Source: Pseudarthrobacter sp. NIBRBAC000502770 (GTDB taxonomy: Bacteria; Actinomycetota; Actinomycetes; Actinomycetales; Micrococcaceae). Taken from it: a DNA stretch of 64,000 nucleotides. Numbering within the stretch: the stretch's first letter is position 1; each line of letters opens with the position of its first letter. Positions 27,135 to 35,282 of the stretch are shown here, one piece after another. Below the pieces are notes generated by a model, which was given only the letters and a program-made list of their open reading frames with translations, did not search any database and was not told the origin of the DNA. The stretch is from NCBI RefSeq assembly GCF_006517815.1, contig NZ_CP041198.1:930001-994000 (forward strand). Direction: 5' to 3'. Both the position numbers and the translations under genes were made by a program.

Positions 27135-27878
27135 CTAGAGCGAACGCAGGACTGAGACGACCTTGCCCATGATGGTGGCATGGTCGCCCAGGATCGGTTC
27201 GTACTGGGTGTTCTGCGGCAGCAGCCAGGTGTGGCCGTCGCGCTGGCGGAAGGTCTTGACCGTCGCCTCGTCATCCAGCAGTGCAGCGACGATGTCCCCG
27301 TTGGCAGCGTCAGCCTGGCGCCGCACCACCACCCAGTCACCATCGCAAATGGCGGCATCCACCATCGAATCGCCGGCCACCTTCAGCATGAAAAGTTCGC
27401 CCTGGCCAACCAGCTGGCGGGGCAGCGGCATGACATCTTCGACGAGCTGTTCGGCAAGGATGGGGCCGCCGGCGGCAATCCGGCCCACCAGCGGAACCAT
27501 GGCCGTATCCAGAGCAGTAGGCAGCTCCGTGACGGTGGCGCTGTCCCCTGCGGCTTGGGGCGCACGGGACGTGCCCGCACTCTTTCCCCCGCCGTCCAGC
27601 GTCAGCGGCATCAACACTTCCATGGCACGGGGCCGCTTGGGGTCGCGCCGAAGATAGCCCAGCTTTTCCAGCTGCGAGAGCTGATGGGTCACGCTTGACA
27701 GGCTCGCAAGGCCGACCGTGTCGCCGATTTCCCGCATGGACGGCGGATACCCGTTCTCGTTAACGGAGCGCTGGATGGTCTCGAGGATCTTCTTCTGCCG
27801 GGGAGTCAGCCCCTTGGTGGTCCTCTTGGATTGCGGGGCGGTCCTGCCCCCGGCGGCTGCTGCTGCCATATTCGCCAT
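27135..27878 (-). CDS. lexA: SOS repressor LexA
   Basis: A 247-residue repressor. The winged helix ([43 protein letters not shown]) is at residues 25-67. The self-cleavage site is A136-G137 in GRIAAGGPI, and the Ser/Lys dyad is S171 (AGDSMVD) and K208 (ATVKTF). A 30-residue Ala/Gly/Thr linker separates the domains. Two LexA boxes at 28025 and 28092 in the divergent upstream region indicate autoregulation. An AAAGG lies just before the start. It controls the recA, DUF222, LysM and radical SAM boxes in this window. Confidence 0.97.
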   Translation of the reverse strand: MANMAAAAAGGRTAPQSKRTTKGLTPRQKKILETIQRSVNENGYPPSMREIGDTVGLASLSSVTHQLSQLEKLGYLRRDPKRPRAMEVLMPLTLDGGGKSAGTSRAPQAAGDSATVTELPTALDTAMVPLVGRIAAGGPILAEQLVEDVMPLPRQLVGQGELFMLKVAGDSMVDAAICDGDWVVVRRQADAANGDIVAALLDDEATVKTFRQRDGHTWLLPQNTQYEPILGDHATIMGKVVSVLRSL

Positions 27879-28024
27879 TGCCTTTCGCTTGCCGCCGGAA
27901 CTTCCGCCGGGCGCTGTTTCCGCCGTGCCGGTGGAAGGACTCCCACTGTCATTGTCAGACCCTGCTGGTCAACTTCAGGAGTGGTTGTTCTTGGTTCCAA
28001 AACTAGGCCAGCCATAGTGCTTTT

Positions 28025-28040
28025 TCAAACATTTGTTCTA
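28025..28040. promoter_or_regulatory. LexA box 1, lexA-proximal
   Basis: TCAAACATTTGTTCTA, two mismatches from the symmetrical site. It is the box closer to lexA. Confidence 0.75.
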
Positions 28041-28091
28041 GCGAGTCTCGACAATGTTCGTTGATAGGTGCTAAAACTTAACCAGCAAAGT

Positions 28092-28107
28092 TCGAATATG
28101 TGTTCTA
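28092..28107. promoter_or_regulatory. LexA box 2, LysM-gene-proximal
   Basis: TCGAATATGTGTTCTA, close to the copies at DUF222 and recA. It is placed to control the divergent LysM gene, lexA, or both. Confidence 0.8.
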
Positions 28108-28226
28108 ACCAGCAGATGCCTCCTTCGAATACCCGGCCGGAAGATGTGCCCGGCGGCGGTTTGGAACGGCAAGGGCGTTGCGGGCGGACACCCGGGCAGC
28201 ACGGCAAGTCCAGGAGGGCTTAGTTC

Positions 28227-28577
28227 ATGTCAGCTTTAACTCTTCACCAGGTTTCACCATCGCCTGCACCGCTGCGGCTCACCCGCCGGGGGAGGATCGT
28301 CCTGATTGGGGTCCCGCTTGTAGTCCTCGCTGTTCTCCTGCTGTCACTCGCCGGGTTCTTCCATTCCCCGGCCAAGGCCTCGGATTCGGTTGCGGACCTC
28401 GCGGTGACACCCACCGTTACCGTGACGGTGCAGCCCGGACAGTCGTTGTGGGCCATTGCCGGTACCGTCGCGCCGGGCCGGGACGCCCGCGACGTCGTGG
28501 CGGACATTGTCCAGCTCAACAACCTTGACGCCGGCACCGTCCTTCCAGGCCAGCAGCTGTTCGTTCCCACCCACTGA
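28227..28577 (+). CDS. LysM-domain membrane protein, candidate SOS cell-division inhibitor
   Basis: A 116-residue protein with one membrane helix (about residues 23-45, IVLIGVPLVVLAVLLLSLAGFF) and an extracytoplasmic LysM domain (residues 68-114, VTVQPGQSLWAIAGTVAPG to VLPGQQLFVPTH). Divergence from lexA and a LexA box match the position of Rv2719c/ChiZ in Mycobacterium, DivS in Corynebacterium and YneA in Bacillus, all SOS-induced proteins that halt division. No hydrolase domain is present. The function is inferred from context and domain order. Confidence 0.8.
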   Translation: MSALTLHQVSPSPAPLRLTRRGRIVLIGVPLVVLAVLLLSLAGFFHSPAKASDSVADLAVTPTVTVTVQPGQSLWAIAGTVAPGRDARDVVADIVQLNNLDAGTVLPGQQLFVPTH

Positions 28578-28603
28578 GGGGGAAGCCGCGGGAACCGTCA
28601 CAT

Positions 28604-28638
28604 TTTCCGGTAGTTGCCGCGGCAACTAAACTGTTCAG
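28604..28638 (+). promoter_or_regulatory. hisC promoter containing an 18-bp perfect palindrome
   Basis: TAGTTGCCGCGGCAACTA at 28611-28628 is a perfect palindrome. TAAACT (28627-28632) sits 6 nt before GTG 28639, giving a leaderless layout, and TTTCCG (28604-28609) is a possible -35 with a 17-nt spacer. The palindrome fills the spacer, the expected place for a repressor operator. The cognate regulator is not known. Confidence 0.55.
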
Positions 28639-29757
28639 GTGAACCAGCAGCTAGAACGTCTGAACCGGCTTCCCCTCCGCAGCAACCTTCGCGGACTGAC
28701 TCCCTATGGGGCTCCCCAGCTGAACGTCCCCATCCTGCTGAACGTCAACGAAAACACCCATGGGGTTCCTGCCGATGTGCGGGCCGCCATCAGCGCCGCC
28801 GTTACGGAAGCCGCCGCAGGCCTCAACCGCTACCCGGACCGCGAGTTCACCGCGCTCCGGAAGGCCCTGGCGGAATATCTCGGGCATGGGCTCGACGAAA
28901 CCAACCTGTGGGCAGCCAACGGCTCCAACGAGGTCCTGCAACAGATCCTCCAGGCCTTCGGCGGCCCAGGGCGCACGGCCCTTGGCTTCCCGCCGACGTA
29001 CTCCATGTACCCGTTGCTGGCCAGCGGAACGGACACGCAGTACATCACGGGGGAACGCGCGGAAGGCTATGACCTCAGCGCAGAGTCCGCGGCCCGCCAG
29101 GTCAAGGAACTCCAGCCCAACATCGTGTTCCTCTGCTCACCCAACAATCCCACCGGGACCGGGCTTGGGCTGGACGTCGTGGAAGCCGTCTATGACGCCG
29201 GCGCGGACAGCCAGGCCATCGTGATCGTCGACGAGGCGTACCACGAGTTCGCACACGACGGAACGCCGAGCGCACTGACACTCCTGCCCGGCCGTGAACG
29301 TCTGATCGTCTCCCGCACGATGAGCAAGGCCTTCGCCCTGGCGGGGGCACGGCTCGGTTACATGGCCGCAGCCCCCGAGGTCGCCGATGCCCTGCGTCTG
29401 GTGCGCCTGCCGTACCACCTCTCCGCCATCACCCAGGCCACCGCCCTGGCGGCCCTCGAACACCGCGAAGCGCTGATGGCCGACGTCGAGGACATCAAGA
29501 AGCAGAGGGACCGCATCGTGGCCGAGCTGACCAGGATGGGACTCAAGCCCGCAGCATCGGACTCCAACTACGTTTTCTTCGGCGGCCTGGAAAACCCGCA
29601 CCAGGTCTGGCAGGAGCTCCTTGACGCCGGCGTGCTCATCCGCGATGTGGGCATCCCGGGCCACCTCCGCGTCACGGCGGGCACTGAGGCGGAAACCACA
29701 GCCTTCCTGACCTCCCTGGAACGCATCCTTGCCGGCCACGCCGCGCTTCACGCCTAG
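28639..29757 (+). CDS. hisC: Histidinol-phosphate aminotransferase HisC
   Basis: PLP-dependent aminotransferase of histidine synthesis, 372 residues. N-terminal [14 protein letters not shown], the substrate region [30 protein letters not shown] and the PLP lysine K230 in [16 protein letters not shown] are all intact. Start GTG 28639 lacks a Shine-Dalgarno and follows a -10-like TAAACT by 6 nt. It heads hisC-hisB-hisH-(small protein)-priA; hisD, usually beside hisC, is not in the window. Confidence 0.95.
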   Translation: MNQQLERLNRLPLRSNLRGLTPYGAPQLNVPILLNVNENTHGVPADVRAAISAAVTEAAAGLNRYPDREFTALRKALAEYLGHGLDETNLWAANGSNEVLQQILQAFGGPGRTALGFPPTYSMYPLLASGTDTQYITGERAEGYDLSAESAARQVKELQPNIVFLCSPNNPTGTGLGLDVVEAVYDAGADSQAIVIVDEAYHEFAHDGTPSALTLLPGRERLIVSRTMSKAFALAGARLGYMAAAPEVADALRLVRLPYHLSAITQATALAALEHREALMADVEDIKKQRDRIVAELTRMGLKPAASDSNYVFFGGLENPHQVWQELLDAGVLIRDVGIPGHLRVTAGTEAETTAFLTSLERILAGHAALHA

Positions 29758-29818
29758 ACTTGATACGGCGGCGCTGGACGCCTTGAACCACTTCTTCTCG
29801 CACAAAGGATCCTTCACC

Positions 29819-30445
29819 ATGAGTTCAACCGGATCGAATACGGCTGCAGCCCGGACCGCCCGCATGGAGCGTGCCACCAGCGAGTCCTCGGTACTCGTGG
29901 AGATCAACCTGGACGGTACCGGAGTCTCGGACATCGACACCTCGGTGCCGTTCTACGACCACATGCTGACGGCCCTGTGCAAGCACTCCCTGATCGATAT
30001 GACGGTCAAGGCCACCGGGGACACCCACATAGACGTCCACCACACCGTTGAGGATGTCGCCATCACCTTCGGTGAAGTCCTGCGGACGGCCCTCGGCAAC
30101 AAAGCGGGCATCCGCCGGTTTGGCGAGGCCACGGTGCCGCTGGACGAGGCCCTCGCCAACGCGGTGGTGGACGTTTCCGGCCGCCCCTACCTGGTGCACG
30201 GCGGTGAGCCCGCCGGCCAGGAATACCACCTCATTGGCGGCCACTTCACCGGGTCCCTGACCCGCCATGTCTTTGAGGCCATCACGCTGCACGCCGGAAT
30301 TTGCCTCCACATGAACGTGCTGGCCGGCCGGGACCCCCACCACATCGTCGAGGCCCAGTTCAAAGCCTTTGCGCGCGCGCTCCGCGCCGCCGTCGAACCG
30401 GATCCCCGGGTTGAGGGCATCCCCTCCACCAAGGGTGCCCTGTGA
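29819..30445 (+). CDS. hisB: Imidazoleglycerol-phosphate dehydratase HisB
   Basis: Dehydrates imidazole glycerol phosphate to imidazole acetol phosphate. The 208-residue protein is the single-function dehydratase form. The metal-binding motifs [40 protein letters not shown] and [14 protein letters not shown] are visible. ATG 29819 follows an AAAGGA; an upstream TTG in frame is not credible. The 3' end overlaps hisH by GTGA. Confidence 0.95.
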   Translation: MSSTGSNTAAARTARMERATSESSVLVEINLDGTGVSDIDTSVPFYDHMLTALCKHSLIDMTVKATGDTHIDVHHTVEDVAITFGEVLRTALGNKAGIRRFGEATVPLDEALANAVVDVSGRPYLVHGGEPAGQEYHLIGGHFTGSLTRHVFEAITLHAGICLHMNVLAGRDPHHIVEAQFKAFARALRAAVEPDPRVEGIPSTKGAL

Positions 30446-31200
30446 GCGGCCCGGAACTGAAGGACGGGGCCATCATCGACCCCTCGGCGTCCCGCAGGCT
30501 GCCGTCGCCTGAGGGCAAGCCCACCGTCACGGTGCTGGACTACGGTTCCGGGAACGTCAGGTCCGCGGTGCGTGCCCTGGAACGCGCCGGCGCGGAAGTG
30601 ATCCTGAGCGCCAAACCGGAGGACGTCCTGAACGCGGACGGCCTGGTGGTGCCCGGCGTCGGCGCATTCGAAACCGTGATGCGCGAACTCAAGGCCGTGG
30701 ACGGCATCCGGCTCATCGGCCGGCGCGTGGCCGGCGGGCGCCCGGTACTTGGCATTTGCGTGGGCCTGCAGGTCCTGTTCGAAGCCGGCGTCGAACACGG
30801 CACTGAAGCCCAGGGCATCGGTGAATGGCCCGGAAAGGTGGAGGCCCTCCCGGCGGAGGTCGTACCCCACATGGGCTGGAACACCGTCAAGGTCCCCGAA
30901 GGCTCGAAGCTCTTTGCCGGCGTCGAAAACGAACGGTTCTACTTCGTGCACTCCTACGGCGTGCAGGAATGGAACTTCGACGTCATCCAGCCGCGGATGG
31001 CACCGCCACTGGTGACCTGGTCCGAGCACGGCGGCCCGTTCATCGCGGCCGTGGAAAACGGCCCGCTCTGCGCAACCCAGTTCCACCCCGAAAAATCCGG
31101 CGATGCCGGCGCGCGGCTCCTGCGCAACTGGGTGGAGGGCCTGCGCAGGCCGGCCGGCGCCGATTCCGGCGGCCCTGCCAGCGCCGGCAGTGGCGCCTAG
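30442..31200 (+). CDS. hisH: Imidazole glycerol phosphate synthase glutaminase subunit HisH
   Basis: Class I glutamine amidotransferase supplying ammonia to HisF. The catalytic triad is C106 ([11 protein letters not shown]), H215 and E217 ([12 protein letters not shown]). At 252 residues it is longer than the usual ~205 because of an N-terminal extension of about 27 residues and a Gly/Ala/Ser tail. Start GTG 30442 overlaps the hisB stop. hisF is not in the window. Confidence 0.94.
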   Translation: MSGPELKDGAIIDPSASRRLPSPEGKPTVTVLDYGSGNVRSAVRALERAGAEVILSAKPEDVLNADGLVVPGVGAFETVMRELKAVDGIRLIGRRVAGGRPVLGICVGLQVLFEAGVEHGTEAQGIGEWPGKVEALPAEVVPHMGWNTVKVPEGSKLFAGVENERFYFVHSYGVQEWNFDVIQPRMAPPLVTWSEHGGPFIAAVENGPLCATQFHPEKSGDAGARLLRNWVEGLRRPAGADSGGPASAGSGA

Positions 31201-31359
31201 ATGTGGTCCGTACTCCTGATGGGCCTCGCCGGCCTGCTGATTGGCGGCGGCATCTCGTTCCGGCAGCAGGCCAGGCCCCTGTGGCTCCAGGTGTCGTTCT
31301 ACGCCCTGGCTGCCATGTCACTGGTTGCCGCCTACCTGCTCACGCTGCCGGGCAATTGA
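31201..31359 (+). CDS. Small membrane protein between hisH and priA
   Basis: A 52-residue ORF starting immediately after the hisH stop. Two hydrophobic helices (VLLMGLAGLLIGGGISF and VSFYALAAMSLVAAYLLTL) are separated by a short polar stretch with basic residues (RQQARPLW). It is too short for routine gene finding but is in frame, uninterrupted and tightly packed into the his cluster, so it is probably expressed. The function is unknown. Confidence 0.6.
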   Translation: MWSVLLMGLAGLLIGGGISFRQQARPLWLQVSFYALAAMSLVAAYLLTLPGN

Positions 31360-31443
31360 CAGTCCGGGGGCGGCACGGAGCATAAACGGTTGCCGGCCGC
31401 CCCCGCTTTAGTCCCAACCGAAGAACCAACACCGAGGATGAGT

Positions 31444-32189
31444 ATGACCACCGCACATGACCTGCCGGTACTTGAACTCCTGCCAGCCGTCGACGTTGTC
31501 AACGGCCAGGCCGTCCGGCTGGTCCAGGGCGAGGCGGGCAGCGAAACCAGCTACGGCACCCCCTCGAAGCCGCGTTGAACTGGCAGCAGCAGGGTGCTGA
31601 ATGGGTCCACCTGGTTGACCTTGACGCTGCTTTCGGGCGCGGTTCCAACGCCGACCTGCTCCGCGAGGTGGTGGGCCGGCTGGACATCAAGGTAGAGCTC
31701 TCGGGCGGCCTCCGCGACGATGAGACCCTGGAGGCAGCGCTCGACCTGGGTGTCGCCCGGGTCAACCTGGGGACCGCAGCACTGGAGAACCCTGACTGGA
31801 CCGCGCGGGCCATCGAGCGCTTCGGCGACAAGATCGCCGTCGGACTGGACGTCCGGGGCACCACCCTGGCCGGCCGTGGCTGGACGAAGGAAGGCGGGGA
31901 CCTGTGGGACGTCCTGGGCCGCCTGGAGGAGGCCGGCTGCGCCCGCTACGTGGTCACCGATGTGACCAAGGACGGCACCCTGCAGGGCCCGAACGTTGAA
32001 CTCCTGCGCCAGATGGTGGAGAAGACCGGTAAGCCCGTGGTGGCGTCCGGCGGCATTTCCAGTTTGGACGACCTCAAAGTCCTCCGCTCGCTGGTCCCCT
32101 TGGGCGTCGAAGGCGCCATTGTGGGCAAGGCACTCTACGCCGGCGCCTTCACGCTGCCCGAAGCCCTCGACGTCGCCGGCCGCCGGTAG
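31444..32189 (+). pseudogene. priA: Phosphoribosyl isomerase PriA (HisA/TrpF), frameshifted
   Basis: The N-terminal part ([28 protein letters not shown]) runs into a stop at 31576-31578, and the rest ([23 protein letters not shown] onward) continues in the next frame to 32189. Adding one C to the five-C run at 31559-31563 restores [14 protein letters not shown], the normal family sequence. All downstream catalytic motifs ([36 protein letters not shown]) are intact. GAGG at 31434-31437 supports ATG 31444. In actinobacteria PriA serves both histidine and tryptophan synthesis, so a true break would be costly. A sequencing error in the C run is the simplest explanation. Confidence 0.88.
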
Positions 32190-32210
32190 GCGCGGGGAAG
32201 CAGCCCGGCC

Positions 32211-33095
32211 ATGCCCAGCTCCGAAGAACCGGTAAGCCCTCCCGCCCGCCAACTCCCCGGCCATATTGCGGCGGCCCTGGCCGGCGCCGGTGGTGCCACG
32301 GATTCCGCGGGCCAGCCATGGGCCGGCCGCAGCCTGGCTGGAGATGATGCGAAGATCCACAACTTCGAGGACGACGACGGAACGGCCGACGCCGGCTACC
32401 TCACCGCAATTGCCGCGCTCCGGGAGGGGCGGGGCGACGAGGCGGACGTCGTTGCCGCGCTGGCCACGGCCCGCGTGTTCATTCCCATCGTGGCCCAGCT
32501 CGCCGAAGAGGCCGGGACAGCGCACGGGCTGCACGCGGACAAGCAGGCGGACATGGCGCTGGTGACGCTGAAGGCCGCCGACGGCAGGACCGCGCTGCCG
32601 GCGTTCACTTCTGCGGCCGCACTGGCCGCATGGCATCCCGACGCCCGGCCGGTAGCGGTCTATGCCGCCCGGGCGGCCCTCTCTGCGGTCGCCGAAGGGG
32701 CAGAACTCCTGGTCCTGGATCCGGGTGCGGATGTAACCTTCGTGGTGCGCCGCCCCGGTGTCTGGGCCCTCGCCAAGCAGCATGCCTGGACTCCCTCCTA
32801 CAGTGACCGGGCCCTCGCCGCCGAAATGGGCAACGCTGCCGCCGGCTTCGCGGCCGTCCGCGGCGTCGAACTGTTGCCCGGCAGGGGAGTCGTCGCCAGG
32901 GCCGCCGACGGGTCCCTGCTCCCTGGTGGCGGTACCGGGCCGGAACTGCAGGTGGTGCTGTACCTCGAGGACGGCCTGGACGCGGCCGGTGTCCAGGATC
33001 TGGTAGCCGGCCTGCAGGCCGAGTGGTCCCGGAATGTATTGTTTGGGGAGCGCGTCGATTCCCTGGAAATCAAACTGAGGCGCGCTCCCGACTAG
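32211..33095 (+). CDS. SseB family protein
   Basis: A 294-residue protein with an SseB N-terminal-type domain in the middle: VFIPIVAQLAEEA, DKQADMALVTLKAADGRTALPAFTSAAALAAWHPDARPV and the following ELLVLDPGADVTFVVRRPGVWALA. A second similar alpha/beta module is visible at the C terminus (LQVVLYLEDGLDAAGVQDLVAGLQAEW). The biochemical role of the family is unclear; in Salmonella the name was given to an unrelated effector. It follows priA by 21 bp, so it may be the last gene of the his unit. Confidence 0.8.
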   Translation: MPSSEEPVSPPARQLPGHIAAALAGAGGATDSAGQPWAGRSLAGDDAKIHNFEDDDGTADAGYLTAIAALREGRGDEADVVAALATARVFIPIVAQLAEEAGTAHGLHADKQADMALVTLKAADGRTALPAFTSAAALAAWHPDARPVAVYAARAALSAVAEGAELLVLDPGADVTFVVRRPGVWALAKQHAWTPSYSDRALAAEMGNAAAGFAAVRGVELLPGRGVVARAADGSLLPGGGTGPELQVVLYLEDGLDAAGVQDLVAGLQAEWSRNVLFGERVDSLEIKLRRAPD

Positions 33096-33153
33096 CCGCC
33101 AGCCGGATGGGTGATCCCCAAGGGGCTGCGGCGCATCCTGAAGGACCGCTTTC

Positions 33154-34470
33154 GTGAATTTCGCTCTCTACCGGGAGTTGCTTGCCGTCCGGCCCATCCG
33201 CCGGCTGCTGCTGGTGGGCATGGTTGCCCGGATCCCGCACTCAGCCGCCGGTGTTCTGCTCACCCTGCACATCGTCCTTACCCTGGGCCAGGGCTATGCC
33301 GCCGCCGGTGCCGCCGCGGCTGTCATGACCATCGGCATTGCGTTGGGTGCGCCATGGCGTGGCAGGCGCGTGGACACGGCGGGGCTCCGGACCGCGCTCA
33401 TCCCATCGGTGATCTCGGAGACGGTGATCTGGTCGGTGGTGCCGCACGTGTCCTACCAGTGGCTCCTTCCGCTGGTCTTCGTCGGCGGCCTGCTCACGCT
33501 CCCCATCTTCAGCGTGGTCCGGCAATCCCTGGGCGTCCTGGCGGAGGGCGAGCAGCGCCGCACCGCGTTTGCCCTCGACGCCATCACTACGGAGGTGGTC
33601 TTCATGATCGGCCCGGCGGCCGGCGCCGTGGTGGCCACCAGCGGCTTCACCACCGCAGGGCTAACGGTGGTGGGCGTTTCAACATCGCTGGCCGGCCTGT
33701 TCCTTATGTGGTTCAACCCGCCCACCCGCAGCGAAGGACTGAGCCTGGAGTGCGCGGCGGATGAGCAGCATGCCGCCGAGGCCGCGGTGGTGTCCACGGC
33801 CCCGGGGCATGTGCAGGAAGCCGCCGCGGAACTGGCGCCCGCCGGGGCGGCCACCAGCGCCGCGCAGGGCCTCAGGGGAAGACTGGCGGGCGGCTTTTCC
33901 TGGTTCACCGCAACAGTCGCGGCCCTCTTCGCCGTTGCCGCGGGCGCCGGAATGGTCCTCAGCGGCACCGACGTCGGCATTGTGGCCGCGCTGGAAATCG
34001 ACGGCCACCAGAGCGAGATCGGGATCGTCTTCGTCTTCTGGTGCGCGGCTTCGGTGGTGGGCGGTTTGGTCTACGGGGCCATGCACCGGCCCATTCCGCC
34101 GATCTTCCTGCTGCTCGGCATGGCCGCGCTGACCCTGCCCATGGCCTTCGCCCACGACACCTGGACGCTTGCCTTTGTCTCCGTCCTGCCAGGGCTGCTG
34201 TGCGCCCCTGTGCTGTCCGCGGCCTCCGAAAAGGTCGCGGAGCTGGTCCCGGAGGAGCGGCGGGGGGAGGCAATGGGCTGGTACGGCTCCGCGTTGACCG
34301 CCGGAGTTGCGTTCGGTTCGCCGCTGGCCGGGGTCTTCATCGACGTCATGGGCCCTTCCGGCGGTTTCGTCTCCGTCGGAGCCGCCGGCGTGGTGCTCTG
34401 CGTCGTCGGGCTCGCGCTTCAGCAGCGGCGCCGCAGGCCGGCCCCTGGGTCTCCCGGCCAGCCGCTTTAA
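33154..34470 (+). CDS. Major facilitator superfamily transporter
   Basis: A 438-residue protein with about 12 hydrophobic helices in two bundles, separated by a hydrophilic loop near residues 195-240. The N terminus (YRELLAVRPIRRLLLVGMVARIPHS) and the short loop GAPWRGRRVDTAGLR after the second helix, resembling the MFS motif A position, fit the superfamily. GTG 33154 is preceded by AAGGA. The substrate is unknown. The gene ends just before a strong bidirectional terminator. Confidence 0.82.
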   Translation: MNFALYRELLAVRPIRRLLLVGMVARIPHSAAGVLLTLHIVLTLGQGYAAAGAAAAVMTIGIALGAPWRGRRVDTAGLRTALIPSVISETVIWSVVPHVSYQWLLPLVFVGGLLTLPIFSVVRQSLGVLAEGEQRRTAFALDAITTEVVFMIGPAAGAVVATSGFTTAGLTVVGVSTSLAGLFLMWFNPPTRSEGLSLECAADEQHAAEAAVVSTAPGHVQEAAAELAPAGAATSAAQGLRGRLAGGFSWFTATVAALFAVAAGAGMVLSGTDVGIVAALEIDGHQSEIGIVFVFWCAASVVGGLVYGAMHRPIPPIFLLLGMAALTLPMAFAHDTWTLAFVSVLPGLLCAPVLSAASEKVAELVPEERRGEAMGWYGSALTAGVAFGSPLAGVFIDVMGPSGGFVSVGAAGVVLCVVGLALQQRRRRPAPGSPGQPL

Positions 34471-34474
34471 AATG

Positions 34475-34514
34475 CGACGGCGGGACGGCCCGCAAAGGGG
34501 GCGTCCCGCCGTCG
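34475..34514. terminator. Bidirectional terminator between MFS and DUF1844 genes
   Basis: CGACGGCGGGACG at 34475-34487 pairs exactly with 34502-34514, a 13-bp stem with a 14-nt loop between convergent genes. Confidence 0.75.
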
Positions 34515-34538
34515 GACGGTGCTTGGGGGAGTTGGGCT

Positions 34539-34925
34539 TTAGTTGACTGCCCCGGTGTACTTTTCGCCCGGACCCTTGCCCGGTGCATCCGGAATCAGCG
34601 ACTCTTCGCGGAAGGCCAACTGCAGGGACCGCAGGCCGTCGCGCAAGGGTCCGGCGTGCTGGGACCCGATTTCCGGGGCGGCCGCGGTCACGAGGCCGGC
34701 CAGTGCGGTGATCAGCTTCCGGGCCTCGTCGAGGTCCTTGAGTTCGGCTGCGTTGTCCTCTTCGGCCAGGCCAAGCTTCACCGCTGCGGCGCTCATCAGG
34801 TGCACGGCCGCCGTGGTGATGACCTCGATGGCGGGAACTTCGGAGATGTCGCGGATCTGTTGTGAGACGTCTGCGCCTGCGTCGCCGGGCTCGAAGACGT
34901 ATGAATTACTGTCTGGGGTGCTCAT
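34539..34925 (-). CDS. DUF1844 domain-containing protein
   Basis: A 128-residue protein with the family core VITTAAVHLMSAAAVKLGLAEEDNAAELKDLDEARKLITALAGLV. It has no signal sequence. DUF1844 genes sit next to infC in many actinobacteria, as here, where it is divergent from the infC leader. The function is unknown. Confidence 0.87.
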   Translation of the reverse strand: MSTPDSNSYVFEPGDAGADVSQQIRDISEVPAIEVITTAAVHLMSAAAVKLGLAEEDNAAELKDLDEARKLITALAGLVTAAAPEIGSQHAGPLRDGLRSLQLAFREESLIPDAPGKGPGEKYTGAVN

Positions 34926-35282
34926 ACTGGTAAGCTTGACACAGACCGACTGGATGTAGTTATTTCAGGGATTGTCCTAAACGATCAGGTTCCCAGCAGC
35001 GCTTCGCGGCGTTGACGGGAATTTTTTCTGTAGAATGGCATCCAGTTTGCAAGCGGAGTTCTCTCCCACCCGCGTCAGCCGTTGTCCCGCCCGTTCCTTT
35101 GGAACCCGCAGGGACGCAAGGTTGCCGGGTACCTGGTTGGGCATGGGCCGGCATTTGCCGGGACTGTGCACGTGCAGCCCTTAGCGGGTTGCCGGTCCAA
35201 CCTCTTTGAGGCCTTCGATTGCTCCGGCAATTGGGGGCCTTCTTCATTTGCCGGACTCAACAACAAACACAGGAGCTTTAAC
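34926..35282 (+). promoter_or_regulatory. infC 5' leader with repeated complementary segments
   Basis: This 357-bp region has no gene. TAGAAT at 35031-35036 is a likely -10; TTGACG at 35012-35017 is a possible -35 but the spacer (13 nt) is short. The leader of about 240 nt carries TTGCCGG four times (35121, 35154, 35189, 35248) and complements CCGGCA (35147-35152) and CCGGCAA (35224-35230), so several hairpins exclude each other. AGGAG at 35271-35275 is the infC ribosome site, just after the last TTGCCGG. The arrangement suits autogenous control by IF-3 or L20, as in the Firmicutes L20 leader, but the sequence is not recognisably the same element. Confidence 0.6.

Larger units (their letters stand above)
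27879..28226. promoter_or_regulatory. Divergent lexA / LysM SOS control region
   Basis: This 348-bp region has no gene and holds two LexA boxes (28025-28040 and 28092-28107). The GC content drops sharply between about 28010 and 28110. AGGAGG at 28212-28217 is the ribosome site of the LysM gene. A half-site TTCGAAT near 28124 lacks the second arm. Exact -10 elements could not be placed with confidence. Confidence 0.7.

Noticed and set aside
28121..28136. A third LexA box at the TTCGAAT near 28124
   Set aside because: Only one half-site is present; the second arm (GTTCGA) is missing.
31555..31580. Programmed ribosomal frameshifting in priA
   Set aside because: The C run could be slippery, but no known HisA/PriA uses frameshifting and no stimulatory structure or upstream ribosome site was evident; a base deletion or sequencing error is simpler.
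35082..35282. An in-frame N-terminal extension of IF-3 beginning at 35082
   Set aside because: The extension has no IF-3 resemblance and covers the structured leader; the family start with an AGGAG lies at ATT 35283.
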